64,000 nucleotides of DNA from Ashinkailepas kermadecensis (GCA_034440615.1 JAOTOM010005126.1:1-64000); one strand, 5' to 3'; numbered from the stretch's first letter, positions 22,494 through 34,084 are shown. The notes: generated from the letters alone by a model not told the origin. Numbers and translations are program-made.

Positions 22494-24104
22494 CACCACC
22501 ACCATATCCGATATCACTACCATATCCCATACCACCACCACACAACACAATCAACACCTCACCAGTCCAGACACAAAGTTCTGGAAACGGTCCTCAAGCG
22601 GCACCTCCACCTTACAATCACGACAAAGCCTTGCTGATTGTTCATGAATCGCCTTGAATATACACTCCCATCACCTCCCCCCCCCACTCCCCACAAAAAG
22701 AAGAACTTGCCGACGATGTTCCGGTGCACACGGCTGGCGCTGATCGCGGTCAGCTGCCTGCCTAGTTGACACCGGAAAGCTTGAGTGGTAATACTTAAGT
22801 TAGTTCTGCACCACTTTGCTTACAAATTGAACGATTCTGTTTGGGCAATCCCGTGAAAAATAATAGGTTTTACGCGCCCCTACCGGAGTCCAAATGCTAG
22901 TTTGTGGCTCCAAAGTTAAGTCTGAAAAGTCCAGAGCACATCACCCCCCCCCCACCCTCCAGCTTCCTCATTGGAAGTCACCCCACTCATTGAACAGATA
23001 TCACCCCAGGACATCACCTCGGGCGGCGCAACATCACCCAGTAGCCTGATTCACCCTAATTTTCTTAAATGAACTTTATCTGTTCCCCACACAATCATTT
23101 TCATCGAACACCGCACCTGTCGGAGGCAGTACTCTGCCACCGTTCTAGACTCCGAGACTACAAACTACGAATTAGCCTTCACCGATTACGGTGGCACTAC
23201 CTCCCCGCTGAGGACGCGGCGACAGTGAGACTATGCGGTTGTGGGCCGGGCGCGGCAAATGTCTCACATCAAGCTAACCAGTGCACGACTAAGGGCTGCC
23301 TGCGGTTTAATTGGCGGGAAATGTTCGGTGGCGTCTGCATATAGTTATCTCCAAAATATCACAACAATGGAGAGAAACCGGCCAGCAGCGAGTCGCCACC
23401 ACCCTCACCGCCCTCGGTAAATAGTCGGACACCGCTCTCGTCCTGGAGCGCTCGGAGAAATCCTCGCACGCCCCCATTACCGCACCACGGAAATACAGAA
23501 ATAACCACGAATTCATCGGGAAACTTGTCCGATAGCGGCAGCTCAACGACGCAGGGCTCGTGCACGCTCCGTGCTGGCCGGGCGTCGTCCAGCAGGCGAG
23601 CCCTGCGGGGCCGAAGAAATTGGCGGCGGTGGGAAACACGGCGCGACACTCCCAGGCCGGCTGCGCAGTCGCGCACCGACCCGCGGCGCCACGGTGACAT
23701 TCCAAACGCTAATGCCACAACGCCCCGTCGTGCGCTTTGAAAACCACCAGCTGTTGGAGTTTTGATTGGTTGGTTGGTTGAAGCTGAGTTTGACAGCTGG
23801 TTTTCAGCTGTTGGAGTCTTGGTGGACGCCCAAATGATCGGTACGACAGGTTGCCAACGTCAAATGGTCTGGCAGTCAAGTGTGCGGTGAGGTGACCAGG
23901 GAGAGTGGACACGAGGATCCCCTCAGACCTGGACCATACTTGGTCTAGAACGTCTGGAATTTGTAGAGGTTTCCACCCCTGCTCCCTAATGTGGTGCCTC
24001 TTTTGGTACAACTAGAACTTCATTCCTTTTGAGAGGATGTATCAGAATGCTAGTCAAGAACAGCCAAGGAGGCCCGTACCTCTAGACCAAATGGCTTTGT
24101 GGTG
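22494..24104. other. Single-copy spacer, partly GC-rich
   Basis: The stretch 23380-23700 is CpG-rich and could be regulatory, but no promoter motif is clear. A minus-strand Ile/Val-rich stretch near 22690-22760 was considered and not called. Confidence 0.4.
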
Positions 24105-24165
24105 GTGATGGTTGTGGTGGATTTGTGCCTTAGGGTGCGTCGACGACTTCGGTCATTTTGCGCCA
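24105..24165 (-). mobile_element. SINE-tail mini-element, copy 3
   Basis: CCTTAGGGTGCGTCGACGAC and GGTCATTTTGCGCCAAT match the other tail-only elements. Flanking duplication is unclear. Confidence 0.5.
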
Positions 24166-24454
24166 ATCAAAAACGGCTCGGAAATGATACAAATAACCTC
24201 AAATGCGGGCGGTATTTATATGGAAAAGGGCTAAAGGAGGGACTTAGAGGTATATGACATGCACTGGAATCCTTAGAAGCACACGCCATGTCACACAAGT
24301 CACAACTCAGTGACGTAGCCATGGTTTTCTTAAGGGGAGCCAAACCCCCATTCACAAAAACAAACTTCAATTATAATGGTTTCGGCGCACGAATCGCGGC
24401 GAAAGTTTGTATTTCTTGTTAATCTGTTCTTTTTTGTTCAGATGGTGCGGTGTG

Positions 24455-24500
24455 GGTGGGGGGGGGGGGTGGGTGGGGGGTGGGGGGTGGGGGGGGGTGC
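24455..24500 (+). repeat. G-rich tract with G-quadruplex potential
   Basis: At least five runs of four or more G are separated by single T or TGGGT spacers. Confidence 0.9.
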
Positions 24501-24894
24501 CCACCTTCGCTGTGCCTCTGGTCACACTGATCAGATCCTGCCTGTTCCGATGCCACACGAGATAGTGGTAGCGTGATATGACGAGGTGAAGTCTGTATCG
24601 CAACGGGAAAACTTCCCGAGCGCTTGGCATCTATCAACGAAAGCATGACAACTTCCGCTCATGCGTAAATAACGTTTATTTTGCCGACCCTTGAAAACCG
24701 TCACTGATTTTCTTCATGCACCTACCGAATCTTATTCATCCGCGAAGCCAATCGTAAGAAATCACGTATATCTTTGCTTTGTTTTGCACTTAATTGTGCT
24801 GTGTCAACGATGTGTTCGGATTCGCCGTCACCCTGTGAGCGAATCACACAGCGGTAAAACCAACTGAAGAATGTTGGCGAATAGGTGGACTCAC

Positions 24895-24940
24895 GGTTCT
24901 GCTCTTGCTCCAGACGGACGTGTTCGCGCAGCTCCGAGGC
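24895..24940 (-). CDS. Possible small coiled-coil exon, gene unassigned
   Basis: A long pyrimidine tract and CCCCAG acceptor precede 46 bases that read ASELREHVRLEQEQN and end at a good donor (AACC/GTGAGT). The composition matches the coiled-coil exons to the left and the strand is the same. Its end phase (1) does not join directly to the 20830 exon, so either another exon lies between or it belongs to a different gene. The CR1-like LINE starts just to its right in the opposite orientation. The call rests on splice signals and peptide character only. Confidence 0.35.
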
Positions 24941-25778
24941 CTGGGGAGGACTGGTTGAGGACACCGAGGGGAAAAAGAAGGTTGGACCACAAGTGATTAA
25001 GATAAGTTTCTGTGTTTATTCTGTGGATAGCTTGTGGCGTTTAATCTGTGTGTAGGTGTTATAAGTTAAGTCAGGGAATAGTATTTTTGTTCCTATAGCT
25101 CACTTTTTCTTATGGTGAATATTGTATACATTAGATAACCTTGAATTTGTGGCGTTCACGGTGTAGTTTCGTTCGTAAGATAAGTGTTCCTCTTCTATTT
25201 TGTAGATAGTTTGTTACCTTCTTTCCTGTGTGTGGATATTATTAGTTAAATTAGAGCATACAATTTCTTTCTTAACTTAATGTATTAGTATTGTGGTGTA
25301 TAGTTTTGTCCGTAGGTTGTCGTTTTTATAAATTTTTTCGTCTTTTTTGTAGAAAGCTTGCTGCCTTCTTTCCTGTGTGTAGATATTATAAGTTACATTA
25401 GATAATACTAATTCTTTCTTAACATCATTTATTTAGTCTTGTGTCATAGTATTTTTGGTGTTTAATTTTAAGATAGAGTTTAAGACTAAACTAGTGAGCT
25501 TTGATTACACTAGTTATATCTTCATATACTGGAGTAATCGTAGAGGTACCTATATAGGCTTTTTGGGATTATATTAGTATTAGTTTCATTTAGTTGGAGT
25601 TTGTAGTTGATGGGAGTTGGTATAACTAAGATTATATTTGCTTAGTTTAGCTTGCGAAAGCAGATATTTATTTTGTTGTTTATTCAGTGTGAGTGTTATT
25701 CTATTTTCTAGTCTTGTGGTGTGGTCTTTTTGGTGTTTAAGTTTCAGATTTAAGTTTAGAGAAAAAAAAACAACAAAA

Positions 25779-26552
25779 ATGCAAGGTGACTGTGGGAAGT
25801 GTAAGTGTATGGAAGTAATTGGGGACTTGAGTAAGAAAGTAGATATGTTAGCTAGGGAGGTGGAGCGCCTGAAGTGTTTGGTGGCAGGGCCCACCATAGG
25901 AAATGTCAGCCAGGCAAGCCAGGTGCAGGAGCCTAGGAGTGATAGGGGTGGAGATAGTATGGACCATGATAGTGGAGAGTGGAAAGTAGCTAGACGCCAG
26001 AGTACGAGACTGGCTTTAAGGAAAATGGACAAAGGCATTGAAACTAATAATAGGTTTGAGGTACTGCAAGGGAGAGATAGTAATGCTGCTAAAGAGGAAA
26101 GTAGGAATGACCAGGTAGCTGAGGATAGAGAGGGGGAGGTTTTAGTTATAGGGGACTCAAGAGTGAGGTACATGGACCGTACTTTTTGTAGCAGGAACCC
26201 CAACAAACGGATTCGTGTTTGCTTCCCAGGGGCCCAGGTAAAGGATGTTGGTAATAGGATAGAAGGAGTAATGAAGGGTAGTGGAGAGAGCACAACGGTA
26301 ATTGTGCAGGTTGGTGTAAATGATGTAGGAAAAGCAAAAACAGAGGAAACAATACAAGCGTATAGGGCTTTGATAGGTAGGCTAGCTGTAAGTGGGAAAC
26401 GAGGAATGGTAACATCCATCCTCCCTATGGTTAACGCAAGCATAGAGTGGTACTCGAGGGCCATTGGGCTGAATACCAGGGTGGCCAAGATTTGTAAGGA
26501 ACTTGGCGTGGGGTTCTTGGATTTGTGGGGGGGATTTCTGGGGGAAGACTGA
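25779..26552 (+). CDS. LINE ORF1 with SGNH-hydrolase domain (257 codons, broken near its end)
   Basis: The first ATG after an A-rich leader starts a protein with a short Cys pair (CGKCKC), a predicted coiled coil (DLSKKVDMLAREVERL, residues 15-30) and a charged middle. From about residue 145 an SGNH/GDSL esterase fold is seen: VLVIGDSRVR holds the catalytic Ser, VQVGVND holds the Asn block. The stop at 26550 comes just before the last block: a +1 shift at a G-rich stretch restores DGLHLS, which carries the catalytic Asp-x-x-His. Esterase-bearing ORF1 proteins are known from CR1/L2-type LINEs and bind RNA. The shift may be a mutation or a homopolymer error. Confidence 0.85.
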   Translation: MQGDCGKCKCMEVIGDLSKKVDMLAREVERLKCLVAGPTIGNVSQASQVQEPRSDRGGDSMDHDSGEWKVARRQSTRLALRKMDKGIETNNRFEVLQGRDSNAAKEESRNDQVAEDREGEVLVIGDSRVRYMDRTFCSRNPNKRIRVCFPGAQVKDVGNRIEGVMKGSGESTTVIVQVGVNDVGKAKTEETIQAYRALIGRLAVSGKRGMVTSILPMVNASIEWYSRAIGLNTRVAKICKELGVGFLDLWGGFLGED

Positions 26553-26642
26553 AATGTTTGCATTAGATGGGTTACATTTGAGCAAGAGAGGAGTTAAATT
26601 GCTCAGCAATAGGTATGAGGAGGCTCTCAATAATTGTTAAAG

Positions 26643-26929
26643 GACTAGATCAGGTCAATTTAAATGGTGCTCTTCAGTTTAAAGTATCACACAGGGGTCA
26701 CCAACTCAGGTTAGACAAGTTGAGGTGTAGGACAGTTAAGCGACAGCAGGTCTTCAGTCAAAGGGTTGTTGATCAGTGGAATGGGCTGCCTGCTGATGTT
26801 GTGGAGAGTTCCTCATTGAATGTATTTAAAAGTACAAATTTTTTAGGCAGGAAAATCTTGTTTTTGATTTCTAATTTGGATGGATGGGATGATATTTATG
26901 TTAAATGTGCATGGCACAGACACCTTTAA
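26643..26929 (+). pseudogene. LINE ORF2 C-terminal remnant
   Basis: The frame reads GHQLRLDKLRCRTVKRQQVF, then SQRVVDQWNGLPADVVESSS and LNVFKS, the characteristic end of CR1/L2-type ORF2 after the reverse transcriptase. It starts directly after the ORF1 stop region, so several kilobases are deleted. Function is lost. Confidence 0.85.
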
Positions 26930-27279
26930 GCAGGGGCTATGGTAGCACAATGGGTATGATGGGAGGAGCTTGCAATTGTTGAGGGTGTTATGCAATAGCA
27001 AGTGGATGATGCTAGATAGGCTGGGATATATAGCTTCCTAGAAACTTGGGATTAGGGATTGATTGGGGTGAGAATTTGTACATTTCTAGTACCTTTTCTA
27101 GATAGGCTTAACCCAGATGGGCCCCTGTGGCTCTTATTAAGCCTTAACACTATATGACTTTATGACTTAGGTTATTCTTACTCAGCTTTCTTTTTTTTAA
27201 AGCCGTTAGCTTTGGAAAGCCATACCACCTTCAACACCGGAAGATTGCAGTGTACCCTGTCACCAACATTTTTAGCGAA

Positions 27280-27880
27280 AGGCATCCCTCTGAGAGAAAT
27301 TGGCGTTTTCTGGAATAAGTGGAGTCGATTTTTCCATCAGCGGCGCCCCTCCGTGGACATGGAACCCCTGGGAGAATGATCCCCTTCCACCCACCCCTTC
27401 CAATGCAGGTCTATGGATGCGCCAGTAACGTATCCACAGTGCCAGCGACATCCGGCTCACCGCAGAGCACACGATAGACGAAGTGCTCGAAAGGCTATAA
27501 AAAGGCGCGCAACAAGGCAAATAAAGCCCGACACGAGCCATCCGATCTCCTGGCCTGCGGTCCGTTCCACGTCATCCCGGTGAGTTCCTTCCATTTGGTT
27601 GCCATGCGCCGATTCTAATCAGGGGCGGGTCTAACAGTTTTCATGGGGAGCACTTATCTTGAGGAATGTCACTGCGAGGGTTCCTCGCAGTGACGTCCCG
27701 GGCGGAAAAAAATTGGTTGGAAGAGGGGGAGTGCACTCAAGCGTCCCATTTTTGGGGCAATTCCTTCTCATATGTGTGATTTTTTTTCGGAGGGGCCTTT
27801 GGCTAAAAAAAATCCGCTGATCGGGGGTGGAGGTTCCATTCCCCGGTCAGAAGGGCGGCAATTTTTCATGGGGTGATTAC
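27280..27880. repeat. Dispersed repeat, unclassified, copy B
   Basis: Shares several blocks with 4010-4520, most clearly TCGGAGGGGCCTTTGGCT followed by an A8 run and CGGGGGTGG near 27795-27835, and GGCGCCCCTCCG with GAATGATCCCC near 27345-27385. Divergence is high. Confidence 0.45.
27668..27694. other. Perfect 12-bp hairpin
   Basis: GTCACTGCGAGG, loop GTT, CCTCGCAGTGAC. It sits inside dispersed repeat copy B. Confidence 0.85.
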
Positions 27881-29154
27881 CCGACGTTTAATCTCAGAGA
27901 GACTACCATTTTCGTACGCACTTAATGTCGGGCGTGTTTTTCCACTGTATTACAGAACATTCTTCCTCGGTGAACCTGCACGGAAACACTCGTGCGTCGT
28001 TTCTCGGCAGAACCACACCAGAAATCCGGTCTACTCCACGCCTGCTGGCTCGCCAGCCGATTTTTTTGGCCTTTGACTAATCATTCGGCCAATGGGGAAT
28101 TTACTTTAAGCGTCTGGATCATTCAGAACATCCAGACCTCAGGGGTACTCCTGTGCAACGCCGATGAATATCTGTATCCCAACCCAGGTGTATGAGGTCG
28201 AGAGGAAGACACATCGGCGCCGAGCCAAGAGACCCACCGAAGTTCAAAGGGCTTGTCTAGTCCGGGGATAAGTGCAACGGTTAAGTTATATTGGCAACTT
28301 TGGTCCAGCCGTAAAGCAATGGGAGCCTAAAGCCTAGCGCACAGAAAAGCGGGAAGGGAGACTAAATCTGGTTCATTGCACGGACGAAAAGCAGGTCTGT
28401 GTTCGAGGTCGCCGCGCCGGAAACAACTCGTCTGCGCGACGCCCGCAGACCCAGCCAGCGTCATGACGCCACTCACGGCTCGGCTCCTCTTTGGCAGCGT
28501 CGTCCGGCGCCAGCATATCGACCGTGTCGCGGCGCCGGCGCCGCGCCCCATCAGCTGATGCCATCGACCACGTGACGCGCCCGACCAGCTGGCCGGCGGC
28601 CGCCGCCGCACCACGTGGTCGGGTGTTGACGGGCCGTCGCCGCCGGCTGACGTCACATCTTCCGACCACAGCGGCGACACGATGAACGCCGACGGCCGAA
28701 ATATCCCCTCCGACCAGACACCGGAGACCGGGGCGCCCGGCCGGATGCCACCGCTCCCCGGCTCACAATACTCGCACCAGAGCCATTCACATTCACAGCG
28801 TCTGGAGGCCGCCGCCTGTGAGTGGTGGACCATTGACCAGCGTCGCAATGCTGGCGATAGCTACTCGAAACGGTTGTCCAATTCCAATCACGATGTTTCA
28901 GGGACCAATACGCATGTTCGTTTTACAGCCAAGGAGATAAAGTTGTAGACTTTTTGGAATCTTGTCCCTCGGAGACAGAATAAAAGCCTGCAGTCTTGCT
29001 TGGTGACACTCCAGCAACTTGCACGACTTTTGCTCCGAGGGTCAGGTGGCCGAGGTTCTCGTCGGTGGAGTGAGATAACGGTTTCAGATCGCAAGAGATT
29101 CTCGTCGGTGGTGTGGGATGACGGCGGCTCAGATCGCAAGACATGACACGTCAT

Positions 29155-29416
29155 AAAGTCATAAAGTATTAAGGCTTAATAAGAGCCACAGGGCCCATCT
29201 GGGTTAGCCTATCTAGAAAGGTACTAAATGTCATACTCCACCCCAATCAATCCCTTATCCCAGTTCCTGGAAGCTATATATCCCAGCCCATCTACACCAC
29301 ACTTGCTACGCCTAACACCCTCAATAATCACAAGCTCCTCCCATCACACCCATCGTGCCACCATAGACAACCTCATCGCATCACATCCCGAAGGAAGGTG
29401 CCGAATCCACTGCTAG
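29155..29416 (-). mobile_element. CR1-like LINE, 3' end fragment 1 of a stack
   Basis: The minus strand reads the 3' UTR closely matching 26900-27172, ending in CTTTATGACTTTATGAC (two tail octamers). Confidence 0.9.
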
Positions 29417-29431
29417 GACATCCCACAGAAA

Positions 29432-29580
29432 TTCATAAAGCGTTCAGACTTAATAAGAGACTCACGTGCTATTGCATAATACACTCAACAATTACAAACC
29501 CTCCCATCATACACATTGTGCTACCATAGACAATCTCATCAGTATCACATCCCGAAGGAAGGTGCTGAATCCACTGCTAG
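29432..29580 (-). mobile_element. CR1-like LINE, 3' end fragment 2 of a stack
   Basis: A second, shorter copy of the same 3' region, with an internal deletion relative to fragment 1, joined head to tail in the same orientation. Confidence 0.8.
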
Positions 29581-29597
29581 GTACACCCTATATAAGT

Positions 29598-30500
29598 TAT
29601 AAAGCATTTAGACTTAATAAGAGACTCACTTGCTATTTCATAACACAGTCAACAATTACAAACTCCTCCCAACTCCCACTCCTCCCTGTCGATCAACCTT
29701 CCCTGGAATACAGAAAACAATCCCCTGTTCTTTAATGATTGTCTATGCCGTTTTTAAAGATGTTGTGTTGCTACTGCATGGTTCCTGGCAGCTGGTTCCA
29801 GTGTTCTACTGCCCTGTTGGTGAAGAAAGACTGTCTTAACCTTGTCCTGCTGTGATTAACTTTAATTTTGAATTGATGACCTCTAATTGCATCATTTCTG
29901 TTAAATTCAAACATTTCCCCGAGATATCCCTGTTCCTGACCATGAACAAATTTAAAACCTCGATGAGATCTCCTCTCAGCCTTCTATATCTAAGTGAAAA
30001 CATGTTCAATTTCTTCAGTCTTTCCTCAATTCCGGTTGCCTATACCATTAACCATTTTGTTGCCCTCTTTTGTACTCTCTCTAAAAGCCAACAATCTTTC
30101 TCATAACTAGGGGACCAAGCTTGGACACAGTATTCCAAATGTGGCCTGACATATGACAGTAAAGCTTCCTGATGACCTCCTCACTTTTGTATGACACATT
30201 CCTCTGTATTGCCCAGCATTCTTGTGCCTTCTTCCTGGCTTCTTTGGTCTGTTCTGATGCCCCCATTTTGTGTTCAAAATAACACCTAGTCCTTCTCCTG
30301 CTGAGTCACGATAGTACTTGGCACCCATCAAGTATGGAGCCTTCATATGCTGCCTACCTACATGCATGACTTTGACTTATCAAATTAAACTTCATTTGCA
30401 TTTTTCGGACCACTTCACTAGTCGTCTAGTCTTTCTGAGCAAAACCTGCTCTTTTGCCCTGTTATTGCCCTAAAAATCTTCAAATCATCCCCAAAATTTT
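29598..30500 (-). mobile_element. CR1-like LINE 3' part with end of reverse transcriptase ORF
   Basis: The minus strand encodes decayed pieces of the ORF2 end: [27 protein letters not shown], then SLRYRRLRGDLIEVFKFVHG, GHQFKIKVNHSRTRLRQSFF and NRAVEHWNQLPGT. This order (thumb of the reverse transcriptase, then C-terminal domain) is typical of CR1-group LINEs. It is a different subfamily from the element at 24990 by sequence. The upstream part is lost in a corrupted A/C/G homopolymer stretch. Confidence 0.9.
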
Positions 30501-30506
30501 AAAACC

Positions 30507-30722
30507 TTACTCCTCCCCCCCCAAAAAAAAATATAAATAAAAAAAAAAAAAAAAAAAACCCCCCAACCCCCCCCCCGGGGCCCCCAAAAAAAAAATTTTA
30601 TAATAATAATATATTATAAAATAAAAAAAATTACTCTCTCTTTTATAAAAAAAAAAAAAAAAAAAATTTTAAATATTAAAAAAAAAAAAAAAAAAAAAAA
30701 ATAATAATAATTATAAAAAAAT
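30507..30722. other. Probable sequence-quality artefact (homopolymer blocks)
   Basis: Long runs of A, C, G and T follow one another without the structure of a normal microsatellite, in the middle of a LINE remnant. It looks like a failed consensus rather than biology. Confidence 0.6.
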
Positions 30723-30859
30723 CAAAGGCCTTACTAAGTCAAGATATGCTACATCAACCTGATTTCCCTGATCATGTCTGTGAAATTCAAAGATTTGATT
30801 TCTAAACCCATGTTGAGTATCTTAATAAACGTCGGAAGAGGAGAGTATTTTATTAATAA

Positions 30860-31017
30860 GGGGTTATTGGGTTTACGACACTTCGACCGTTGAGTCATGT
30901 AGCGTCGCCAATCTCTCACGCCGATTGGTCGCGGGCGAAGAGTAGCGAGAGGTGAGACTTGAACCCACAATATTTCGATTGTGAGACGGGCAACTTACCC
31001 CTGGACTACTCGTCCCA
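30860..31017 (-). mobile_element. tRNA-derived SINE with 13-bp duplication
   Basis: On the minus strand a tRNA-like head (GGGACGAGTAGTCCAGGGGT, B box GGGTTCAAGTCTCACC) leads to the shared body and tail. ATTTTATTAATAA flanks it at 30847-30859 and 31018-31030, giving exact ends and a length of 158 bp. Confidence 0.95.
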
Positions 31018-31030
31018 ATTTTATTAATAA

Positions 31031-32721
31031 CAAGTGTATACGTATTCATTATTATTATTATTATTCAAAGCAGACGTTGACGTGTCACAAACGAGACTGC
31101 CAAACACTTCATAGATAGCCACGGGACGAGAGCGAATGAGAGTGAGAAAGACATTCTTTTCTCTGACGTCGGTGGTAACAATGGACGCCATAGTGCCATG
31201 GAGTGACATAAGAACTGTGATTGGTAGGTGGGTTTGGCTGTGATGACGTCGCAGCTACGTTGGCCCACGACATCACGATGTCAAGAAAAAGTAGATATTG
31301 CTATTTTCTTACGTGTGGATATGGTTCACGGCTCAGACTTCGGCTATTCAGAAGTTTCAGAGAAGTTCAGAGTTTCAGAAGTACGGACAAGTGTAGCTAT
31401 GACAAACATGGAACAGTCCTGCAAATGTTGCTTACGATAGCATTTCACCTTTCTATTCTGTTACGAAATTATGTATACGGTAGGAAAAACGAGTGCATAG
31501 GTGTTGCAGTCCGCTCCCGAAATCTGAACCGGTATGGCAATACAAAACCCACCGCTCTGCTTCAACGCGTCTCTAATCTCCAGTATTTGCTTACGCCATC
31601 GTGAAAACGTCCAATATCGAGCGCTGACGATATGGGTGTTTGAGGGCGCGCGCCGTTTTGACCGTATCCTACTGAAATATCGGACACCAGATGGCAGCTC
31701 TCAGCAGGCTGCAACACCCCCCCCCCCCACTGCAGCGCCATTAGTATGAGAAGCGCTACAACCATCACATTAGGTACACCGTACAATGGTCGGCAGACCA
31801 TTGCACATTGTTTATGTACAGGACATTGTTTCGTTGCATTAGAGACGAAGGTACTTAATGAGGCACGAATAATCACGAGGTGACATAATCGCAATCCCGG
31901 GATTAGGTGACTCCGATCCGGGAAGTAATTCCAAGATCGGAATTCATGATTTCATTTGAATCCCGGACGTGGTTGGAAACATGGCCTCGTCCTGGGTGTT
32001 TGTCATGCAGAGCATTGCACAGTCAGGAAACTATGCACTACTTTCTGCACGAAAAGATCAATGGGGTTGTTAAAAATGGCTTTAAACTCATTGCTGTTGG
32101 ATAAACATTCCCCAAAAGACTGCAAAGCAGGTATTAACAAGAATGTTTGATGTCAGGAAGATAAAATTATTATATCTAACCTTTAATTCACCGTACATTT
32201 TTCTCTACAAATCCAGGATTCCAAAGCATAAATAACTGATCGCAGGATTGGCATCTTTACTTCAAATACCACAGCAAGATAATGAGGCTCTAATGGCTGG
32301 AAGAGTCGTATCCGATCGGGTCGGATCCGATCGGGATATTTTATGGGTGTTTTATGTAGATCAGGCCACGCTCATACGCACACTGTGTAAGGGACGCCTG
32401 AGCGACGTAAGGTAAGAACCAAACACGAACAATAGTCCAGCCTTAATCATCTAATAGGGTATAATTTTGTCAAATTAAATTGGCCCCGTTCGACCGTCAC
32501 GATTTAAAGTTTGACTGATGAATCATTTACCTTACGTCGGCCTAACACGGCGCGTGGTAGCATGTTTTTACCCTCCTAAAGTCCGCTTGTTGCCAGTCAT
32601 ATTATCAGCCATGCTATTTGGTACCACAAATCATCGAAACACACGTCGACCAAATCGATCAGGCCCGCCGCGCGTCGAAACCAGCGTGATAAACAAGGTG
32701 GTCATCATCAGTTGGACACGG
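31031..32721. other. Single-copy spacer
   Basis: AT-moderate sequence; a short ATT repeat lies near 31050. Nothing recognised. Confidence 0.45.
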
Positions 32722-32920
32722 ATCGGGCACGAGTGGGACATGCGTGGGACACGAGTGGGACACGAGTGGGACATGAGTGGGACACGAGTGGGACACGAGT
32801 GGGACACGAGTGGGACATGAGTGGGACACGAGTGGGACACGAGTGGGACATGAGTGGGACACGAGTGGGACATGAGTGGGACACGAGTGGGACACGAGTG
32901 GGACATGAGTGGGACATGAG
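32722..32920. repeat. 11-bp array GTGGGACACGA / GTGGGACATGA
   Basis: About eighteen units with a C/T variant at one site. All frames of one strand stay open. Confidence 0.97.
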
Positions 32921-33019
32921 CTCGCTGCAGTTTTCCTCGCAACATGCAGGAGCGCTATGGTCGACCGCACAGAGCCTGCCGACTGACGCCACCTCAGCGG
33001 ACACCGACCTCGACGCTCC

Positions 33020-33300
33020 CTACCAGGCGCGGCCACCAGAGGCGCTCCCTACCTGGTGCCCACTCCAGGCGCGGCCATCAGAGCCGCTCCCTACCTGGCG
33101 CCCACTCCAGGCGCGCGACCACCAGAGGCGCTCACTACCTGGTGTCCACCCCAAGAGCGGCCACCAGAGCCGCTCCCTACCTGGTGTCCACTCCAGGCGC
33201 TCCCTACCTGGTGCCCACTCCAGGTGCGTCCACCAGAGGCGTTCCCCACCCGGTGTCCACTCCAGGCGCGTCCACCAGAGGCGCTCCCTGCCTGGTGCCA
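33020..33300. repeat. 42-bp minisatellite
   Basis: Units contain GCGCGGCCACCAGAGGCGCT, CCCTACCTGGTG and CCCACTCCAG, with several shortened copies. Confidence 0.9.
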
Positions 33301-34084
33301 CCATCAGCCACTGCACTCCCACAACTGCCACCCACAGGTCGTACTGCAGAACACTGGCACATGATCCAGAGGTCAGTGTGCAATAGTTACTGTGACCTGC
33401 GTGTCATTCGCGTTCAGACCCCAATGGGCTCGGCGAATTTCAAGCTGGTCAGAAACCGGTGTAATTACTGCAGTTGAAACAGTAGAGCAATCTACGTGAA
33501 TCGATGGGTAGGCTAAACGACTTGCGCTCAACGGTGACGTCATTTTGTGCACACCCGCATGTTTCGTGCACTCGAATTTGGGCAGTTGAGGCGTCCCTAA
33601 AGTGTGTAGAGCTGCCATGGAATTACCAAAGGACTGGATGGCCAGACACCGCGCAGTTTGACGGCCCTGAAACTATGCCAAGGCTCATTCAATTTGGAGA
33701 CGCTCCACTCATGATCCAGAGTGGCATTCCAAGCCGCCAGCCGTCGTGAGGTGAAAACGAAACCGTCCACCCCGCGGTGAAGCGATCACACAACTCACGG
33801 ACCATCCGGCACACGTGACGGCCGCCGGCGGCGGAGCTGGCGGTGCAGCGTGGCACCGATACTCAGAGCTAGGTCGACCTCATTTACCGGCCACCCGCGC
33901 AAAACTGAGACGGCCGCCGGGCCGGCAGCGTGCGCAGGAGGCAATAGTGGCAGCCATGGCGGCTGACCTGACTGAAGACGGGCGGGTTACCGGCCACCCC
34001 GCCGACCGCCGGTCCGACGGAGCCGAGCACCGAGGCGGGCCCACTGCTGGACACGTGTCGGGGCGGCGGAGCCCACTGACGACA
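33301..34084. other. Single-copy spacer
   Basis: No gene, RNA or transposon recognised. Confidence 0.45.

Larger units (their letters stand above)
24990..27172 (+). mobile_element. CR1-like LINE with ORF2 mostly deleted
   Basis: The order is an AT-rich 5' region (about 24990-25778) with a duplicated segment of about 149 bp (TTCTTTCCTGTGTGT near 25220 and 25369), an ORF1 with an SGNH-type esterase domain (25779-26552, frameshifted end), the last ~95 codons of ORF2 (26643-26929) and a 3' UTR ending in repeats of TATGACTT. The endonuclease and reverse transcriptase are missing between the two ORFs. Shared 3' ends at 20965 and 29155 confirm the family. The right end is sharp at the octamer tail; the left end is uncertain. 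Confidence 0.85.
27173..29154. other. Single-copy spacer with one dispersed repeat and a hairpin
   Basis: Holds repeat copy B (27280-27880) and the hairpin at 27668-27694. A CpG-rich stretch lies at 28330-28700. No gene was recognised. Confidence 0.45.

Noticed and set aside
22680..22765. Minus-strand stretch reading LTAISASRVHRNIVGKFF after a CAG
   Set aside because: The peptide looks protein-like, but there is no clear donor and it runs into a C-rich tract; evidence is too thin for an exon call.
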